A DNA stretch of 64,000 nt. Source: Gloeocapsopsis crepidinum LEGE 06123. GTDB lineage: Bacteria; Cyanobacteriota; Cyanobacteriia; Cyanobacteriales; Chroococcidiopsidaceae. Within the stretch, counting starts at the first letter, position 1; the number at the start of each line of letters is the position of its first letter. This document shows positions 46,002-55,874 of this stretch, piece by piece. A program made the position numbers and the translations under genes. The notes beneath the pieces are model-generated. The model was not told the origin of the DNA, made no database searches, and worked only from the letters and a program-made list of their open reading frames with translations. The stretch lies in assembly GCF_015207655.1 (NCBI RefSeq), contig NZ_JADEWN010000016.1, positions 1 to 64,000 of the forward strand, in the 5' to 3' direction.

Positions 46002-47255
46002 TTAAACAGCAGTATCTTTCATTTGAGACAAAACTTTTCTTAGATGCTTTAATGCAGGAGTTACCATTGCTACAAAATAAGCTTCTCGCAGCTTTCTAGA
46101 AACGGTGCTACCTTCTAAATAAGCTTTAGCACCTAAATGTAACATTGCAGATTGCGCAGCACGTAAAGCAAGTTCTGAGGCTGTTGCACGAGCTTGGACA
46201 ACTTTTTTAAAGAAATCATTTCGGATAGATTCAGGTGACTGTATCTCTGTTGCCAAGATATAAGTATGTAAGCGTAGAGATTCAAGTTCATTTTCTAAAT
46301 TTTCTACGCAATCATCAAGAAAACAATTGACATGAGCTAGACGTTTATTTGCTTCTTGCATCAACTCAATACAGCTGGAGACTAATCCTAAACCCATTCC
46401 TACCTGAGTTAAAACGAAACCAGCTCTAATTTGTTCAACATACTCTTCACAAGGTGCTGCTAAAACAAATGTATTAGGTACAAAAACATCTTTGAAAATA
46501 CAGGCGTAAGTATTGCTACCTTCTAAGGCAATAAAATGAGAATTGCAACGTAAAGTTAATCCTGGGAAACTGTCAGTAACAATTGCCATTAAGTAGTCAT
46601 TGGAATTAATTATTTGAGCTGCGATCGCAAAGTAATGCTCTGAACCAATATTGGATACCCAGGGTAAAGTACCATTGAGTATATATCCACCTTTCTTACG
46701 TTGCGCAACTAAAGCAATTTTCTCAATTCCAGCAAAATGCTTCATTGGGTTAGATAACCCTGTACCTGCTATGATTTGTGCGCTTGCTACTTTGGGTAAA
46801 ACGTTTCTTAGCAAGTATTCATTATCACTATTTTGTAGATACCACGTACAGGCAAACTGACACCAAGTAATAAACCCTGTGTTTAGGCATTCTTGAGAAA
46901 TTGCCTCAATCATCTGTACCGGAAATTTTAGCCCTTGATGTCCAGCACCACCGTATTGTTTGGGAACACTTTGCCCAAATCCACCAATCGCACCAAGGTT
47001 TTGTAAAAACGCTTTTGGATATTCACCTTTCTCATCAATATCTTTGACTCTAGGCTTTAATTCTAAGTTAATGAGATTTTGAAGATTTTGAGCGATCGCA
47101 TCACTATTTGAGTCTGGTAATGGCGTATTTTCAACTAGCAGATCTTGAACCGTATGAATATGGGAATGCATCGCAAATTCTCTTTCAAGTTGATTACAAA
47201 ATATAGGCTCAACCCCAATATTTATTTTGTTGCTACTCATAGGATTGAGCCTCAT
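46002..47255 (-). CDS. Acyl-CoA-dehydrogenase-family flavoprotein
   Basis: A 417-residue member of the acyl-CoA dehydrogenase superfamily: N-terminal helical domain (KAFLQNLGAIGGFGQSVPKQYGGAG), middle beta domain (SNPMKHFAGIEKI, GYILNGTLPWVSNIG), and C-terminal helical bundle ending LGAKAYLEGSTVSRKLREAYF. The superfamily includes flavin-dependent monooxygenases for sulfur and nitrogen compounds (DszC, SfnC, nitroalkane oxidase) as well as true dehydrogenases. The sequence alone does not show which reaction applies. Its position between OsmC and transporter genes makes a role in oxidising the imported substrate more likely than beta-oxidation. ATG 47240, after a GAGG site, is an alternative start. 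Confidence 0.82.
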   Translation of the reverse strand: MRLNPMSSNKINIGVEPIFCNQLEREFAMHSHIHTVQDLLVENTPLPDSNSDAIAQNLQNLINLELKPRVKDIDEKGEYPKAFLQNLGAIGGFGQSVPKQYGGAGHQGLKFPVQMIEAISQECLNTGFITWCQFACTWYLQNSDNEYLLRNVLPKVASAQIIAGTGLSNPMKHFAGIEKIALVAQRKKGGYILNGTLPWVSNIGSEHYFAIAAQIINSNDYLMAIVTDSFPGLTLRCNSHFIALEGSNTYACIFKDVFVPNTFVLAAPCEEYVEQIRAGFVLTQVGMGLGLVSSCIELMQEANKRLAHVNCFLDDCVENLENELESLRLHTYILATEIQSPESIRNDFFKKVVQARATASELALRAAQSAMLHLGAKAYLEGSTVSRKLREAYFVAMVTPALKHLRKVLSQMKDTAV

Positions 47256-47276
47256 GCGACTAATCAGATAAAATAT

Positions 47277-47819
47277 CTACGCCAGAGTAACTTCCATATT
47301 GACAGGAAGCCTTAGTGTATTAGCAACTGGCGACCAAACATTAGCATGGGCAACAAGTTCCTCTAACTCTTCACGACTAGCATCACCGTCTAGTTCAACT
47401 TTGACTCGAACATCTGTAAATCCCAACCGCTTGTCTGACAAGTCACCAATTCCCCAAACACCTGTAATATTGATATCTCCCTCAAGTTCCAATTCCAACT
47501 TTGTCAAGGTAATACCACGCATGGCTGCATTAGCATGAATCCCAACCGATAGACAGGAACCTAGGCAAGCTAGTACGGCTTCAGAAGGATTGGGTGCTGT
47601 GTCTTGTCCTAATAAAGTTGGTGGTTCGTCAATAACGTGTGCAGGTAAATCGCGTACGTAAGTTAGATTGCGAAACTGTCCTTCGCAAACTGTCTTGACC
47701 TTGAGGGACTTAACAACATCTGGGTTTGCTTTGGCACTAGTGGCGAGTTTTTCTAAGCCCTCTTTACTGATTGGACGTAGTGGGGATTTAAGTTGTGTTG
47801 TCAGTGTAGTTTCAGCCAT
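47277..47819 (-). CDS. OsmC-family protein
   Basis: A 180-residue protein of the OsmC/Ohr superfamily, whose classical members reduce organic hydroperoxides with two Cys. The first reactive-Cys region is SEAVLACLGSCLSVGIHANA, here with two Cys. The position where classical members have CPV reads WSPVANTLRLPVNM, so the second Cys is replaced by Ser, as in a subfamily of uncertain function. Another Cys lies in KVKTVCEGQF. The gene is followed 21 bases later by the flavoprotein gene. A perfect-arm palindrome lies just upstream of the start. Confidence 0.88.
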   Translation of the reverse strand: MAETTLTTQLKSPLRPISKEGLEKLATSAKANPDVVKSLKVKTVCEGQFRNLTYVRDLPAHVIDEPPTLLGQDTAPNPSEAVLACLGSCLSVGIHANAAMRGITLTKLELELEGDINITGVWGIGDLSDKRLGFTDVRVKVELDGDASREELEELVAHANVWSPVANTLRLPVNMEVTLA

Positions 47820-47827
47820 TTTCTTAA

Positions 47828-47841
47828 ATAGAATGTTCTAT
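47828..47841. promoter_or_regulatory. Candidate TetR-type operator upstream of the OsmC gene
   Basis: ATAGAA-TG-TTCTAT is a palindrome with perfect six-base arms, ending nine bases before the OsmC start codon. It resembles the palindrome at 49024-49035 in front of the rhodanese gene. Assignment to the TetR regulator is inference. Confidence 0.5.
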
Positions 47842-47982
47842 CTAATTCAATCAGTAGTAACTGTAAAAAACAGTAAATTGTGTTACGCTATGCAAGTTTT
47901 CGCAGCATAGTAAATCCGCATTTACTTCACGATGATACATAGAGAGGTTTACTATTAGCTTTCTTACAGTACTCTTTAGTCG

Positions 47983-48855
47983 TTAAACTGATGCAGGAAT
48001 CTTGCGATCGCTGGGTTCTCCTATCTCAATTGGTAATGATGCATCGCGCGACCATTCATTCCAAGAGGCAAAATAATTGCGCACATCCTTGATTCCAGCT
48101 TCCTTTAGTGCAATGAGTGTATTAGAAGCTCGCGAACCTTTAAAGCAATAAATGTATACTGTGGAATCAGGTGTAATACCAACCTCTTGACACATTGCCA
48201 TAATTTCATCGGTAGAGCGAAACATGGGTATTTCAGAATTTAGTTCCATCATCTGATACCACTCGATCCAAACTGCCCCAGGGATTCTACCTTTACGCGG
48301 ACAAAAATCTACACCATACGGGGAAGAACTTTCTCCTCGCCATTCATCGGCATCTCTGACATCAAGTTTAATAATTGCTGGATTGTCTAGTACTTGCAGC
48401 ATTTGTGCAGTAGTTACCATCATTGAAGAATCAATACTAACTGTGAAAACTTTGTTTTCAATTACAGGAACTTCTGTTGTAGTTGGTAAACCTGCTGCCA
48501 GCCAAGCTTGATAACCACCATGTAACACAGAGACAGAAGGACAGCCAAAGTACTTTAGTAAAAAATAACCGCGACAAGATTGCCCGTATCCAGTATTCAA
48601 GGCATCTTCGTATATGACAATGCGTTCTGTACCACAGATTCCTACTGCACTCAGAAGTTCTACAAATTGCGATCGCAACTCAGCTAATCCTTCAGGTGTA
48701 GAAGTTGCTAGGTAAGTAAACATCTCTCGTAGATTAACTGCACCAGGAATGTGAGAAACAGCATACTCTTCAGCTACGCGAGTGTCTATCACGACAACAG
48801 ATTCTTGTGAAAGACTTGCAAGTTCTGAAGGAGAAATCAGAGGTTTAACTTCCAT
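47983..48855 (-). CDS. Two-domain sulfurtransferase (rhodanese family)
   Basis: A 290-residue tandem rhodanese. The first domain (about 5-130) is inactive-type (VVIDTRVAEEYAVSHIPGAVNL). The second (about 155-280) has DVRDADEWRGE and the active loop YCFKGSRASN with the catalytic Cys. It resembles thiosulfate and 3-mercaptopyruvate sulfurtransferases; CFKGSR is closer to the thiosulfate type than to the CGSGVT loop. Such enzymes can turn cyanide into thiocyanate. It is the first gene in the cyanase cluster, with a 163-base gap to the OsmC gene. The divergent tmRNA-side region holds its promoter. Confidence 0.88.
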   Translation of the reverse strand: MEVKPLISPSELASLSQESVVVIDTRVAEEYAVSHIPGAVNLREMFTYLATSTPEGLAELRSQFVELLSAVGICGTERIVIYEDALNTGYGQSCRGYFLLKYFGCPSVSVLHGGYQAWLAAGLPTTTEVPVIENKVFTVSIDSSMMVTTAQMLQVLDNPAIIKLDVRDADEWRGESSSPYGVDFCPRKGRIPGAVWIEWYQMMELNSEIPMFRSTDEIMAMCQEVGITPDSTVYIYCFKGSRASNTLIALKEAGIKDVRNYFASWNEWSRDASLPIEIGEPSDRKIPASV

Positions 48856-49128
48856 AAAATCTATCTAAGTTGGTGAATTAGCCCTAGCAAAGTTGATTCG
48901 CTAGAACGACTGTGCAAGTAAAGCAGTTTTCTCAGCTATACAAGAATAGAAACACTCTTGCTGCGGAAAACATAGCTGGAATAAAAAGCTCTAAATTTCG
49001 GTGTTCTACTTCAAGCTATTATGTAGAACGTTCTGTTTAATTAATAGAACAGTTGATTGTGAGAGACGGTGTCTTTTACTACTAATTAAGGCAATTGTCT
49101 TTAAATGCTCACATACAACATTAGACAG
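48856..49128. other. Promoter region of the rhodanese-cyanase cluster
   Basis: This stretch lies between the first gene of the cluster and the ssrA terminator. It contains the palindrome at 49024-49035 and a further AGAAC half-site at 49046-49050. No open frame is convincing. Confidence 0.55.
49024..49035. promoter_or_regulatory. Candidate operator upstream of the rhodanese gene
   Basis: TAGAACGTTCTG contains the perfect 10-base palindrome AGAACGTTCT (49025-49034). A repeated half-site AGAAC follows at 49046-49050. It matches the palindrome in front of the OsmC gene (AGAA-Y-GTTCT consensus) and so may bind the cluster's TetR regulator. Confidence 0.5.
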
Positions 49129-49173
49129 CAAAAAAGCCTGCCTTTTTCACGAAAAGACAGACTTCTAAGCAAT
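49129..49173 (-). terminator. Terminator of the tmRNA gene
   Basis: On the minus strand, GTCTGTCTTTT pairs with AAAAGGCAGGC (using G-U pairs) across a short CGTGA loop, followed by TTTTTT. It lies about ten bases after the tmRNA 3' end. Confidence 0.85.
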
Positions 49174-49181
49174 TAGAGTAA

Positions 49182-49567
49182 TGGAGCTGGGCAGGATCGA
49201 ACTGCCGTCCGTAATGGGTATTAACCCCCCGTTCATTCACAGGCTTAGCCTTTCTAATCCTCAAGGCGGGAACCACCCATTATCCCGAGTGGTAGGATGC
49301 AGTGGTTAAGTCTTAGCTAGCAAGTAACCAGAGAAACCTCACTAGAGCATCCGTTGGGGTTGGTCTATAGCCCTTAACGGAGTCAGACTACAGACGCTCG
49401 AATCTTTAAGAGATTGTTATGCAGCTACTAGAGCTTGCTTACGAGCAAAAGGAACGATGTTGTTCGCAGTTACATTTTTTTCGAGTCCGGTATTAACGAG
49501 AGAAGACTCGCTCTCGACCTGTATCACAGAGCAGCGTTCGCCAACACGTCGAAACCATTACAGCCCC
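49182..49567 (-). ncRNA. ssrA: tmRNA (ssrA)
   Basis: This RNA rescues stalled ribosomes by acting as both tRNA-Ala and mRNA. The 5' end GGGGCTG pairs with CAGCTCC near the 3' end; the third pair is G-U, the alanine identity element, and the discriminator base is A. The terminal CCA is not encoded. The 3' half has the T-arm GGCAGTTCGATCCTGCC. The tag reading frame (49467-49417) follows a run of A residues and encodes ANNIVPFARKQALVAA, then TAA. The one-piece form is standard for most cyanobacteria outside the alpha-type group. It has its own terminator. Confidence 0.97.
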
Positions 49568-49673
49568 ATGCATTTATACTCCCATTATAGTCAGCTATAT
49601 GGGAATTGACAAGTGATGAGAGGTCAGGAGAACACCCTAGAGAAATTTCTTGCAGCTATCCTCTGCCTTTTTT

Positions 49674-50618
49674 TTATCCCAGCGCTTGAGCACCGCCAAC
49701 CACTTCAAGAATTTCTTGGGTAATTGCAGCTTGCCGTGCTTTATTGTAAGACAGCGTGAGAGTGTCAATTAATTCGCTAGCATTATCGCTGGCATTATTC
49801 ATTGCTGTCATTCTTGCTGCAAGTTCGCTGGCTGCTGATTCTTGCAGTGCGCGCAAAAGTTGGTTGTTCAGGTATAGAGGCAATAGTGCATCTAGAATTT
49901 GGACGGGATCTTGCTCAAAGAGCATATCTCGTGGAAAACTGCGGACAGTAGTACTTACTTTTTGACGTTCAACTTCAAATTCGCCACCGCGAGTAGTTAA
50001 ACGAAAAATTTCATCATCAGCATCTAGACCTTGAGCGTCAAGCGGTAGTAAGGTCTGCACAACTGGTCTAGAACTTACTAATGAAACAAATTTAGTATAA
50101 ACTAGCTCAATTCGGTCTACACTTTCTGATAAAAATAGAGAAAGAAGTTCATCAGCTATGCTAGAAGCTTCAGCGGCAGTAGGAATTTGCTCTAAGCCTG
50201 TATAGGTAGCGTCAATTGGTTGGTCGCGACGTTGAAAGTACTGATTAGCTTTACGTCCTACTAAAACGTATTTGTAGTCTAGACCTTCAGCTTTCAACTC
50301 TTTCGCACGATTTTCTGCACGGCGGATAACATTAGTATTGTAAGAACCGCATAAACCGCGATCGCCTGAGATAACTAACAGCCCTACTGATTGAACTTCC
50401 CGCTTTTTCAGTAAAGGTAAATCGACATCTTCAAACTGCAATCGACCTTGTAGGTTATAGAGTACTTGTGCCAAGCGATCTGCAAAAGGACGAGTTGCCG
50501 TTACTTGTTCTTGGGCACGGCGTACGCGTGCCGCAGCCACTAGACGCATGGCTTCAGTAATTTTTTGAGTGTTCTTGACCGACTGGATGCGATCGCGAAT
50601 TGCTTTTAAGTTAGCCAT
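49674..50618 (-). CDS. atpG: ATP synthase gamma subunit
   Basis: The rotor shaft of F1. The 314-residue protein has the conserved N-terminus [23 protein letters not shown] and the C-terminal helix [28 protein letters not shown]. It carries the cyanobacterial/chloroplast insertion (about 198-232, [19 protein letters not shown] region) but without the redox Cys pair of plants. In cyanobacterial nomenclature the gene is atpC. It is last in the operon and ends near the ssrA gene. Confidence 0.96.
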   Translation of the reverse strand: MANLKAIRDRIQSVKNTQKITEAMRLVAAARVRRAQEQVTATRPFADRLAQVLYNLQGRLQFEDVDLPLLKKREVQSVGLLVISGDRGLCGSYNTNVIRRAENRAKELKAEGLDYKYVLVGRKANQYFQRRDQPIDATYTGLEQIPTAAEASSIADELLSLFLSESVDRIELVYTKFVSLVSSRPVVQTLLPLDAQGLDADDEIFRLTTRGGEFEVERQKVSTTVRSFPRDMLFEQDPVQILDALLPLYLNNQLLRALQESAASELAARMTAMNNASDNASELIDTLTLSYNKARQAAITQEILEVVGGAQALG

Positions 50619-50689
50619 AGTTTTCTCAACTGTCAGTTATTAGCGATCAGTAGCAACTAGAGCATTACTGATCGCGGATCAAGAACAAG

Positions 50690-52207
50690 TTAGGCAGTTG
50701 CCAAGAATGTTTGCTTGTATTCTGTAAGTGCTTCTTTCAGCAGCTTTTCTGCATCATCAGTTAACTGCTTTTCTTTTTGGACGATTTCACCAAACTGTGG
50801 CTTGCCCGTTTTCAAGTAGTCGCGCAGACCTTTTGTAAAAGTTGTTACTTTATCTGCAGAGATATCATCTAGATAGCCATTAATTCCGGCATATAACAAA
50901 GCAACTTGCTCGTAGACTGCTAGTGGTGAATACTGCGGTTGCTTCAACAATTCGCGCAAGCGCTCGCCACGGGCTAACTGGTCTTGTGTTGCCTTATCCA
51001 AGTCAGAGGCAAACTGTGCGAAAGCTTGTAAGTCGTCAAACTGTGCTAGTTCTAGCTTTAGTTTACCAGCAACTTTTTTCATTGCCTTAGTTTGAGCAGC
51101 AGAGCCTACGCGCGATACAGAAATTCCAGGGTTGATTGCTGGGCGAATACCAGAGTTAAACAAGTCAGCAGACAAGAAAATTTGTCCGTCTGTAATTGAG
51201 ATAACGTTTGTGGGGATGTATGCTGATACGTCGCCTGCTTGGGTTTCAATAATGGGTAGTGCTGTCATACTACCTCCGCCTAGATCGTCACTTAGTTTCG
51301 CTGCTCTTTCGAGTAACCGCGAGTGGAGATAAAAGACATCTCCTGGATAAGCTTCCCGACCTGGTGGACGACGCAGTAATAATGACATTTGACGATAAGC
51401 CTGAGCTTGCTTGGAAAGATCGTCGTAGATGACTAGTGTGGCTCTACCTTTATACATGAAGTACTCAGCCACACTCGCACCAACATAAGGAGCTAGCCAC
51501 TGCAGCGGGGCTGGATCGTTGGCATTTGCTGCAACGACGACAGTGTAATCCATTGCGCCTCTTTCTTGTAGCACGTTGACGACATTCGCTACAGTCGAAG
51601 CTTTCTGACCAATGGCAACATACACGCAAACAACGTCGCCGCCTTTCTGGTTAAGAATTGTGTCTACAGCAATCGCGGTTTTTCCTGTTTGGCGATCGCC
51701 GATGATTAGTTCGCGCTGTCCTCTACCAATGGGAATCATGGCATCAATTGCAGTAATTCCTGTTTGCATTGGTTCATAGACTGAGCGGCGTTCCACAATT
51801 CCTGGTGCAGGAGATTCAATCAGGCGGCTTTCAGAGGTTTGAATATCTCCCTTACCATCAATAGGACGACCTAAAGCATCAATGACGCGCCCAATCATGG
51901 CTTCTCCTACTGGTACCTGAGCGATTTTCCCAGTTGCGGTTACGGAGCTACCTTCTTGAATTTCGCGACCTTCTCCAATAAGTACTGCACCTACGTTATC
52001 TTCTTCTAGGTTCAGTGCAACGCCAACAGTACCATCTTCAAATTCTAATAGTTCACTTGCCATGGCTTTTTCTAAGCCATAAATCCGAGCAATACCGTCT
52101 CCTACTTGCAGTACAGTACCAACGTTAGCTACTTTAACTTCTTGGTCATACTGCTCAATTTGCTGTTGAATTATGCTGCTGATTTCGTCAGGTCTAATGC
52201 TGATCAT
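50690..52207 (-). CDS. atpA: ATP synthase alpha subunit
   Basis: The non-catalytic nucleotide-binding subunit of F1, 505 residues. The N-terminus is [24 protein letters not shown], Walker A is [13 protein letters not shown], and [25 protein letters not shown] precedes the arginine-finger region ([11 protein letters not shown]). Length and order match other cyanobacterial AtpA. It follows atpH by 123 bases that contain short repeat-like sequence. Confidence 0.97.
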   Translation of the reverse strand: MISIRPDEISSIIQQQIEQYDQEVKVANVGTVLQVGDGIARIYGLEKAMASELLEFEDGTVGVALNLEEDNVGAVLIGEGREIQEGSSVTATGKIAQVPVGEAMIGRVIDALGRPIDGKGDIQTSESRLIESPAPGIVERRSVYEPMQTGITAIDAMIPIGRGQRELIIGDRQTGKTAIAVDTILNQKGGDVVCVYVAIGQKASTVANVVNVLQERGAMDYTVVVAANANDPAPLQWLAPYVGASVAEYFMYKGRATLVIYDDLSKQAQAYRQMSLLLRRPPGREAYPGDVFYLHSRLLERAAKLSDDLGGGSMTALPIIETQAGDVSAYIPTNVISITDGQIFLSADLFNSGIRPAINPGISVSRVGSAAQTKAMKKVAGKLKLELAQFDDLQAFAQFASDLDKATQDQLARGERLRELLKQPQYSPLAVYEQVALLYAGINGYLDDISADKVTTFTKGLRDYLKTGKPQFGEIVQKEKQLTDDAEKLLKEALTEYKQTFLATA

Positions 52208-52330
52208 TTTGGGTGTTAGGTGTTGAGGAATTAAAGGTTATGAGTATGATTTAGGAGTTGCGGGTTAGGAGTCACAAAGTGCCATTGCGAATTTTTCTAG
52301 CTTCTGCTCCTAGTTCCTCACCCCTTATAT

Positions 52331-52882
52331 TTATGTATTACCGCTAAGGCGTAAAGAAAGGCGGCGTAGTTGACCGCGGATACTTGCATCAAAGACTTGA
52401 GAGCCTACTTTAATGATGACACCGCCGATCAAATCAGGATCAATTTTGGTGTTTAATTCAACTTCTCTTGCACTTGTCATCGCGATCACTTTCTCACGAA
52501 CAGCTTGTTGCTGTTCATCTGTAAGATCTACGGCAGAAATCACTTCTGCTAAAACTGTTTGATTTAACTGACGTAGAATCGCGAGAAACTGCCGACAAAT
52601 TTCTTCTAGCAAAAGAATCCTGCGGCGATCTACTAGTAACATGAGGAAGTTTCTCAGATACGGATTAACTTCACCAGCTACGCGCTGTAGCACAGCTTTT
52701 TTGTCCTCAACGCTAACAAATGGATTGGCGAGGAAATCACGCAGTTGCTCAGAATTCTCTAAAATATCAAGTAGAGCACGGATATCTCCACCAAACTGCT
52801 CGGTTAAATTGTTGTTACGCGCTACTGACATCAACGCTTGAGCATACGGTTCAACAATTTGGGTTGCGGCACCACCTTTCAT
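52331..52882 (-). CDS. atpH: ATP synthase delta subunit
   Basis: The F1 stator subunit, 183 residues. The helical N-terminal domain has [19 protein letters not shown] and [11 protein letters not shown]. The C-terminal part has [42 protein letters not shown]. The start overlaps the end of atpF as ATGA, with a GGAGGT site inside atpF, so translation is coupled. Cyanobacterial name: atpD. Confidence 0.95.
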   Translation of the reverse strand: MKGGAATQIVEPYAQALMSVARNNNLTEQFGGDIRALLDILENSEQLRDFLANPFVSVEDKKAVLQRVAGEVNPYLRNFLMLLVDRRRILLLEEICRQFLAILRQLNQTVLAEVISAVDLTDEQQQAVREKVIAMTSAREVELNTKIDPDLIGGVIIKVGSQVFDASIRGQLRRLSLRLSGNT

Positions 52883-53451
52883 GAACGACCTCCCAACAGC
52901 GCGATACTGCGGTCAATAAGTTTTTGCTGCGTATCACTGTCTACGCCAGTTTGCAACTGAGATTCAACTTTTTCTAGCGCCATCGCGACGACCCGCTGAC
53001 GCAACTGGGTGATCGCGCGATCGCGTTCTGCATTCAAGTCTTGACTTGCATTTTCTTTCATGCGTTCAATATCAGTTGCCGCCGTTGCGAGAATTTTTTC
53101 TCTGGCGACTTTGGCATTTTCTTGGGCATTATTGCGGATTTTTTCAGCTTCCGCTTGTGCTTGAGCCAGCTTCTGTTGTTGTTCTTCTAGTGCCGCTTTT
53201 GCATCGGTTGCGCGCTTTTGTGCATTAACAATTGCTGTTTCGATACGTTCGCGGCGATCGCTGAGAGTTTTTCCGACAACTTTACGCCCGAAGAAAAACA
53301 GCACGCCAATAATAATGACAAGGTTAATCAGGTTTGTTTCTAAAATGTCAAAATTCAACCCAAAACCGTGATTTCCCTCTGCCAATTCAGCATTCACAGC
53401 GCTGGCTTCTGCCATCAACAATAAAAAAGTTTCCATTGTACCCGTCCACAT
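52879..53451 (-). CDS. atpF: ATP synthase subunit b
   Basis: The peripheral-stalk b subunit, 190 residues. One N-terminal helix ([22 protein letters not shown]) is followed by a long charged Ala/Gln-rich coiled coil. With the adjacent b' subunit it forms a heterodimeric stalk, as in photosynthetic organisms. The frame opens at MWTGTMETF; the ATG at METFLLL (53436) is an alternative. It overlaps atpH by four bases. Confidence 0.94.
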   Translation of the reverse strand: MWTGTMETFLLLMAEASAVNAELAEGNHGFGLNFDILETNLINLVIIIGVLFFFGRKVVGKTLSDRRERIETAIVNAQKRATDAKAALEEQQQKLAQAQAEAEKIRNNAQENAKVAREKILATAATDIERMKENASQDLNAERDRAITQLRQRVVAMALEKVESQLQTGVDSDTQQKLIDRSIALLGGRS

Positions 53452-53541
53452 CTGCGCTGCTTGAGTTCGTCTTGTGAATGATTGCCTTTCCCAGTTTCGG
53501 CATTAAGCTTCTACTCTAGTTTTTTGTCATTTGAACTACAA

Positions 53542-54033
53542 CTAGCGTTGACCGACAAGCTGTGTCCCTAGCAGTTTTTCCATAATTTGCTGGCTGAGGG
53601 TATCAACTTGTTGTTCTAATGATGCTAAAGCTTCTTGCTTTTGTTGTTCAATCTCTTGCGCTGCTTGTTCTCGCTGAGCTTGTGCTTCTTTAACTGCTGC
53701 GGCAATTTTTTCTGCGGCAACTTTTTCAGCTTCTGCTTGAGCATCAGCGACAATTTGTTGCGACTGTCGGCGTGCTGTAGCGAGTTCTTGCTCGTATTGA
53801 GATGCTAGTTGCTCTGTTTTCGACAAGCGTTCCCGTGCATCCAATTGATTTTTACGGATGAATTCATCCCTCTCATCAATTGCTTTACTCAGTGGCTTGT
53901 AAAAAGTAGCGTTCAGAATCAAAACCAAAAATAGAAACTGTATAGCCATCAAAGGCAGGGTGGCGTCAATATCAAATAGCCCGCCTTCTTTACCTGCTGT
54001 TTCTGCTGCGAGTAAGATTATTGAATGTGTCAT
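53542..54033 (-). CDS. ATP synthase subunit b'
   Basis: The second peripheral-stalk subunit typical of cyanobacteria and plastids, 163 residues from ATG 54033 ([11 protein letters not shown]). A single helix ([20 protein letters not shown]) is followed by [15 protein letters not shown] and a long coiled coil rich in Glu, Gln and Ala. The frame opens 24 bases earlier; AGGGG upstream of 54033 supports the chosen start. Cyanobacterial name: atpG (b'). Confidence 0.94.
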   Translation of the reverse strand: MTHSIILLAAETAGKEGGLFDIDATLPLMAIQFLFLVLILNATFYKPLSKAIDERDEFIRKNQLDARERLSKTEQLASQYEQELATARRQSQQIVADAQAEAEKVAAEKIAAAVKEAQAQREQAAQEIEQQKQEALASLEQQVDTLSQQIMEKLLGTQLVGQR

Positions 54034-54111
54034 AGTCTCATACCCCTTTGATGTCATTCTAAGGGGCTATGTAGGTTGAGCAGAAGTTAAATTAGTTTAT
54101 ATCGTGGCAAT

Positions 54112-54141
54112 GTAGAGACACTTTACAAAAAGCGCCTCTAC
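54112..54141. repeat. Hairpin repeat between c and b' subunit genes
   Basis: GTAGAGACAC and GCGCCTCTAC can pair over ten bases with G-U pairs around a ten-base loop. GTAGAG..CTCTAC hairpins are a common cyanobacterial intergenic repeat. Here it lies inside the atp operon after atpE and could stabilise or process the abundant atpE message. Confidence 0.6.
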
Positions 54142-54159
54142 ACTTTAAAACACGAGCAA

Positions 54160-54408
<249 letters not shown>

Positions 54409-54522
54409 TTATCTTCCTTACTTGACAAAACTGAAATTACAAATTTATTTGAACTAACTCGCGTGAGTTGCGTATGAGGTAATGGGTGTACAGGTACTTC
54501 CCTATTCCATATTCTCTCCGTT

Positions 54523-55284
54523 TTATGCATGTTCCCCATGTTCTTCGCCATGCCCATGATCTTCCATCGCTTCGCCGATGTAAGCTGCGGCGAGTGTAGC
54601 AAAGATCAGTGCTTGAATTGCACTTGTAAACAGACCTAAAGCCATCACTGGCAAGGGAACAAATAATGGTACTAGTAATACCAACACACCCACTACTAGT
54701 TCATCAGCGAGAATGTTACCAAATAATCGAAAGCTCAGGGAGAGGGGCTTAGTAAAATCTTCGATAATTTTAAAAGGCAGCATAAAAGGTACAGGCTGCA
54801 CGTAATTACCAAAGTACCCTAAGCCCTTTTTACTGAAACCGGCATAAAAATATGCTAATGATGTCAGCAAAGCCAGCGCCACAGTGGTATTTATGTCGCT
54901 AGTAGGAGCTGCAAGTTCGCCTTCTGGTAAATGAATAAGCCTAAAAGGAACGAGTGCCCCTGACCAATTTGACACAAATATGAACAAGAATAAAGTGCCA
55001 ACAAAAGGCACCCACGGGCGGTATTCCTTCTCCCCTATCTGATTTTTTGCCAAATCTCTGATGAATTCTAGGGCATACTCCATGAAGTTCTGTAGCCCAC
55101 GGGGAATTCGGTTGATATTTCTGGTAGCAGCAATTGACACAATGACTAGCAAGGTAATCACGAACCATGATGTCAAAAAAACTTGACCATGAACTTTGAG
55201 ATTACCAATCTGCCAATAGAGATGTTTGCCTACTTCTAATTCGGCAAGGTGAGCAAAGTTGGTGATGCGCAAAATATTCAGCAT
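54523..55284 (-). CDS. atpB: ATP synthase subunit a
   Basis: The proton-channel subunit, 253 residues, five to six helices. The critical Arg lies in [21 protein letters not shown], and the C-terminal helices are [25 protein letters not shown]. The tail is His/Glu-rich. ATG 55284 (MLNILRITN) gives the cyanobacterial N-terminus [14 protein letters not shown]; the frame extends eight codons to a TTG. Cyanobacterial name: atpI. Confidence 0.95.
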   Translation of the reverse strand: MLNILRITNFAHLAELEVGKHLYWQIGNLKVHGQVFLTSWFVITLLVIVSIAATRNINRIPRGLQNFMEYALEFIRDLAKNQIGEKEYRPWVPFVGTLFLFIFVSNWSGALVPFRLIHLPEGELAAPTSDINTTVALALLTSLAYFYAGFSKKGLGYFGNYVQPVPFMLPFKIIEDFTKPLSLSFRLFGNILADELVVGVLVLLVPLFVPLPVMALGLFTSAIQALIFATLAAAYIGEAMEDHGHGEEHGEHA

Positions 55285-55325
55285 TTTCCCTTCAACTGGA
55301 TTCCCCAAGTGAGAATAAAACTCTT

Positions 55326-55823
55326 CTAGGATTGCCCGACTTTGTGAGAGTCAGAGACAAATGCCGTCCGCAGTACGTAGATGATGAGCGAAGCTTTATA
55401 GGTGAGAAAGCCCAGAAATATAGGCAGTATTTGCAGTTGATTCCATCGACTTGCGAGTAGAATTAACCCAATTAATAAAGCTAACCGAGTTTTGCTCAGT
55501 TGTCTTTTTTCTCCACCTAGTCGCTCAACATCTTTTGCTAACATCCTCAAGTAAACCACACCTGTGCATGCCCCGATCAGGTAGTTCAGAGCAATATTAA
55601 GTGAATAGAACATCCAGACAAAGACAAAGATCATCCCTGTCAATGTGAGAGTCCAAAATAACAACTCTTGAGCAAGCTGATAGAAATCTTGCATTGAGCT
55701 GCCTGGCTTTGACGAAGCAAAACCAGTGGGAGAAATATCTCCCTGGAGAGGTGCGGGTTCTGAGGAGTTGTTTGCCAAGTTCACGGGAAACGCAAACCAG
55801 TACGGTTGATTAACTTGACTCAT
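55326..55823 (-). CDS. atpI: ATP synthase subunit I (assembly factor)
   Basis: A 165-residue membrane protein of the AtpI/Atp1 family with four helices (about 55-80, 82-102, 118-137 and 139-157), one charged loop ([23 protein letters not shown]) and a Pro/Ser-rich N-terminal extension. AtpI proteins assist c-ring assembly. It is the first gene of the atp operon, 41 bases before atpB. Also called atp1 in cyanobacteria. Confidence 0.9.
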   Translation of the reverse strand: MSQVNQPYWFAFPVNLANNSSEPAPLQGDISPTGFASSKPGSSMQDFYQLAQELLFWTLTLTGMIFVFVWMFYSLNIALNYLIGACTGVVYLRMLAKDVERLGGEKRQLSKTRLALLIGLILLASRWNQLQILPIFLGFLTYKASLIIYVLRTAFVSDSHKVGQS

Positions 55824-55874
55824 ATGAGCCAGTTGAAATCATAACATGTTGTGGTAACAATACTTAAAAAACAA

